Shown: positions 63,436 through 64,000 of the stretch, one piece after another
How positions within the stretch are numbered: position 1 is the stretch's first letter
How the letters are laid out: each line of letters opens with the position of its first letter
NCBI GenBank assembly: GCA_027487485.1
Contig: JAIYDN010000012.1
Location: forward strand, 124,001-188,000
Reading direction: 5' to 3'
Source of the DNA: Planctomycetaceae bacterium
GTDB taxonomy: Bacteria > Planctomycetota > Planctomycetia > Pirellulales > Pirellulaceae
DNA length: 64,000 nt
Made by a program: the position numbers and the translations under genes
Notes under the pieces: generated by a model
What the model was told of the DNA's origin: nothing
Seen by the model: only the letters and a program-made list of their open reading frames with translations
Database searches by the model: none

Positions 63436-64000
63436 ATGGACTTCGCCCTATCTTACAAGCCTAGGAACTGGCAAATCCTAAACCTCTTTTTGTGGACGGC
63501 GTGGTTGACCAGTTGGCAAACCATGCTCGTTTCCCAAGGAGCCGACCCAGCAGACTTCAAGAATGCGCAGGCATTTGGGCCAGTTTCCTCGCCGGACTCA
63601 CCCGATGAGGACTTGATACAGTCGCTGATACAAGGTGGATTTACCGAGATGGCGATCGATATTTGCCAGGCTCGGAAGCATCTGGCGATGAATTCCCAGG
63701 CGTCGAGCGATTCGATTGCCCGTTGGAATATGCTTTTGATCCAATCTTTAGCTGCCAATGCGGTATCGAACGAAAACGTCTTCGATCGACCGGTATTGAT
63801 CGATGAAGCACTCCAGCAAGCGAATTCGATTGCAGTCGAAAACGAAGACTCCTCCCGTCATCTCTGGATCAGGTACAAATTTCAACGAAGTCGATATTTT
63901 GTTCTGCAGCGCACCTTGGCAGCCTATTTGGCAGTCCCAACGCGCGAAGGTTTGCGGGAATGGTCCTTGCAGACGATCCGAGTCTGTTTAGACCAACTTG
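63436..64000 (+). CDS. Membrane-associated or secreted protein, 5' part only
   Basis: An open frame of 188 codons from ATG 63436 runs off the end of the window with no stop. The N-terminus has a hydrophobic stretch (WQILNLFLWTAWLTSWQTML) that may be a signal sequence or membrane anchor. The rest is helical with TPR-like spacing (LIQSLIQGGFTEMAIDICQA; ILNLF- and LQRTLAAYLAVPT-type helices). Not identifiable from this part. The kinase gene diverges from it across only 27 bp. Confidence 0.65.
   Translation, partial: MDFALSYKPRNWQILNLFLWTAWLTSWQTMLVSQGADPADFKNAQAFGPVSSPDSPDEDLIQSLIQGGFTEMAIDICQARKHLAMNSQASSDSIARWNMLLIQSLAANAVSNENVFDRPVLIDEALQQANSIAVENEDSSRHLWIRYKFQRSRYFVLQRTLAAYLAVPTREGLREWSLQTIRVCLDQL

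Overview
The window is a contiguous piece of a bacterial chromosome, very probably a planctomycete (order Pirellulales or a close relative). This rests on a DUF1501 protein paired with a very large PSCyt1/DUF1549/DUF1553-type protein, a Tat-exported Gfo/Idh/MocA oxidoreductase, a MoxR-DUF58-BatA operon ending in a giant coiled-coil protein, a non-RD Ser/Thr kinase, several secreted proteins of unknown function, and generally weak Shine-Dalgarno (SD) sequences. I found no tRNA, rRNA, CRISPR array, insertion sequence or prophage. Gene density is high, many genes overlap by ATGA, and several convergent pairs share or abut their stop codons.

Layout. 1-7.4 kb holds housekeeping genes: an FmdB-type zinc ribbon protein, cysH, a 29-codon basic protein of the AURKAIP1/COX24 (bS22-like) type, a secreted protein, rpmA-obgE-coaX and, on the other strand, yidD behind an alpha/beta hydrolase. 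9.8-18.5 kb holds a PstS-like binding protein, a PDZ/YbaY/DUF4214 protein, a minus-strand operon (DoxX, Gfo/Idh, membrane protein, holB) and a zinc-ribbon membrane protein. 18.6-28.8 kb holds an NTF2-like protein, nadE, a nucleotide-sugar epimerase, a YaiI/YqxD protein, an M16 protease, pyrC and a TPR protein. 29-38.4 kb holds the DUF1501/PSCyt pair with a decayed gene in front of it, small YCII, DUF2200 and membrane proteins, a methyltransferase, a TPR protein and a C4 zinc-ribbon coiled-coil protein.

38.4-48.3 kb is a complete chemotaxis locus. The minus strand carries cheA (hybrid, two CheW-like domains plus a receiver), cheW, an MCP, cheB, cheR and a small secreted protein. The plus strand carries cheY and a cheX-type phosphatase. 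Together they would give receptor sensing, phosphorelay, adaptation and CheY-P removal, fitting the motile swarmer stage of many planctomycetes; no flagellar gene is in the window. A PfkB-family kinase follows.

49.4-62.2 kb is one long plus-strand operon: MoxR ATPase, DUF58 protein, two membrane-anchored von Willebrand A proteins and a protein of about 2,012 residues with three N-terminal membrane segments and a very long helical region. This is the most unusual part of the window. A Ser/Thr kinase (minus strand) and the 5' part of a divergent membrane or secreted protein close it. Functions are read from motifs only; nothing was searched against a database.
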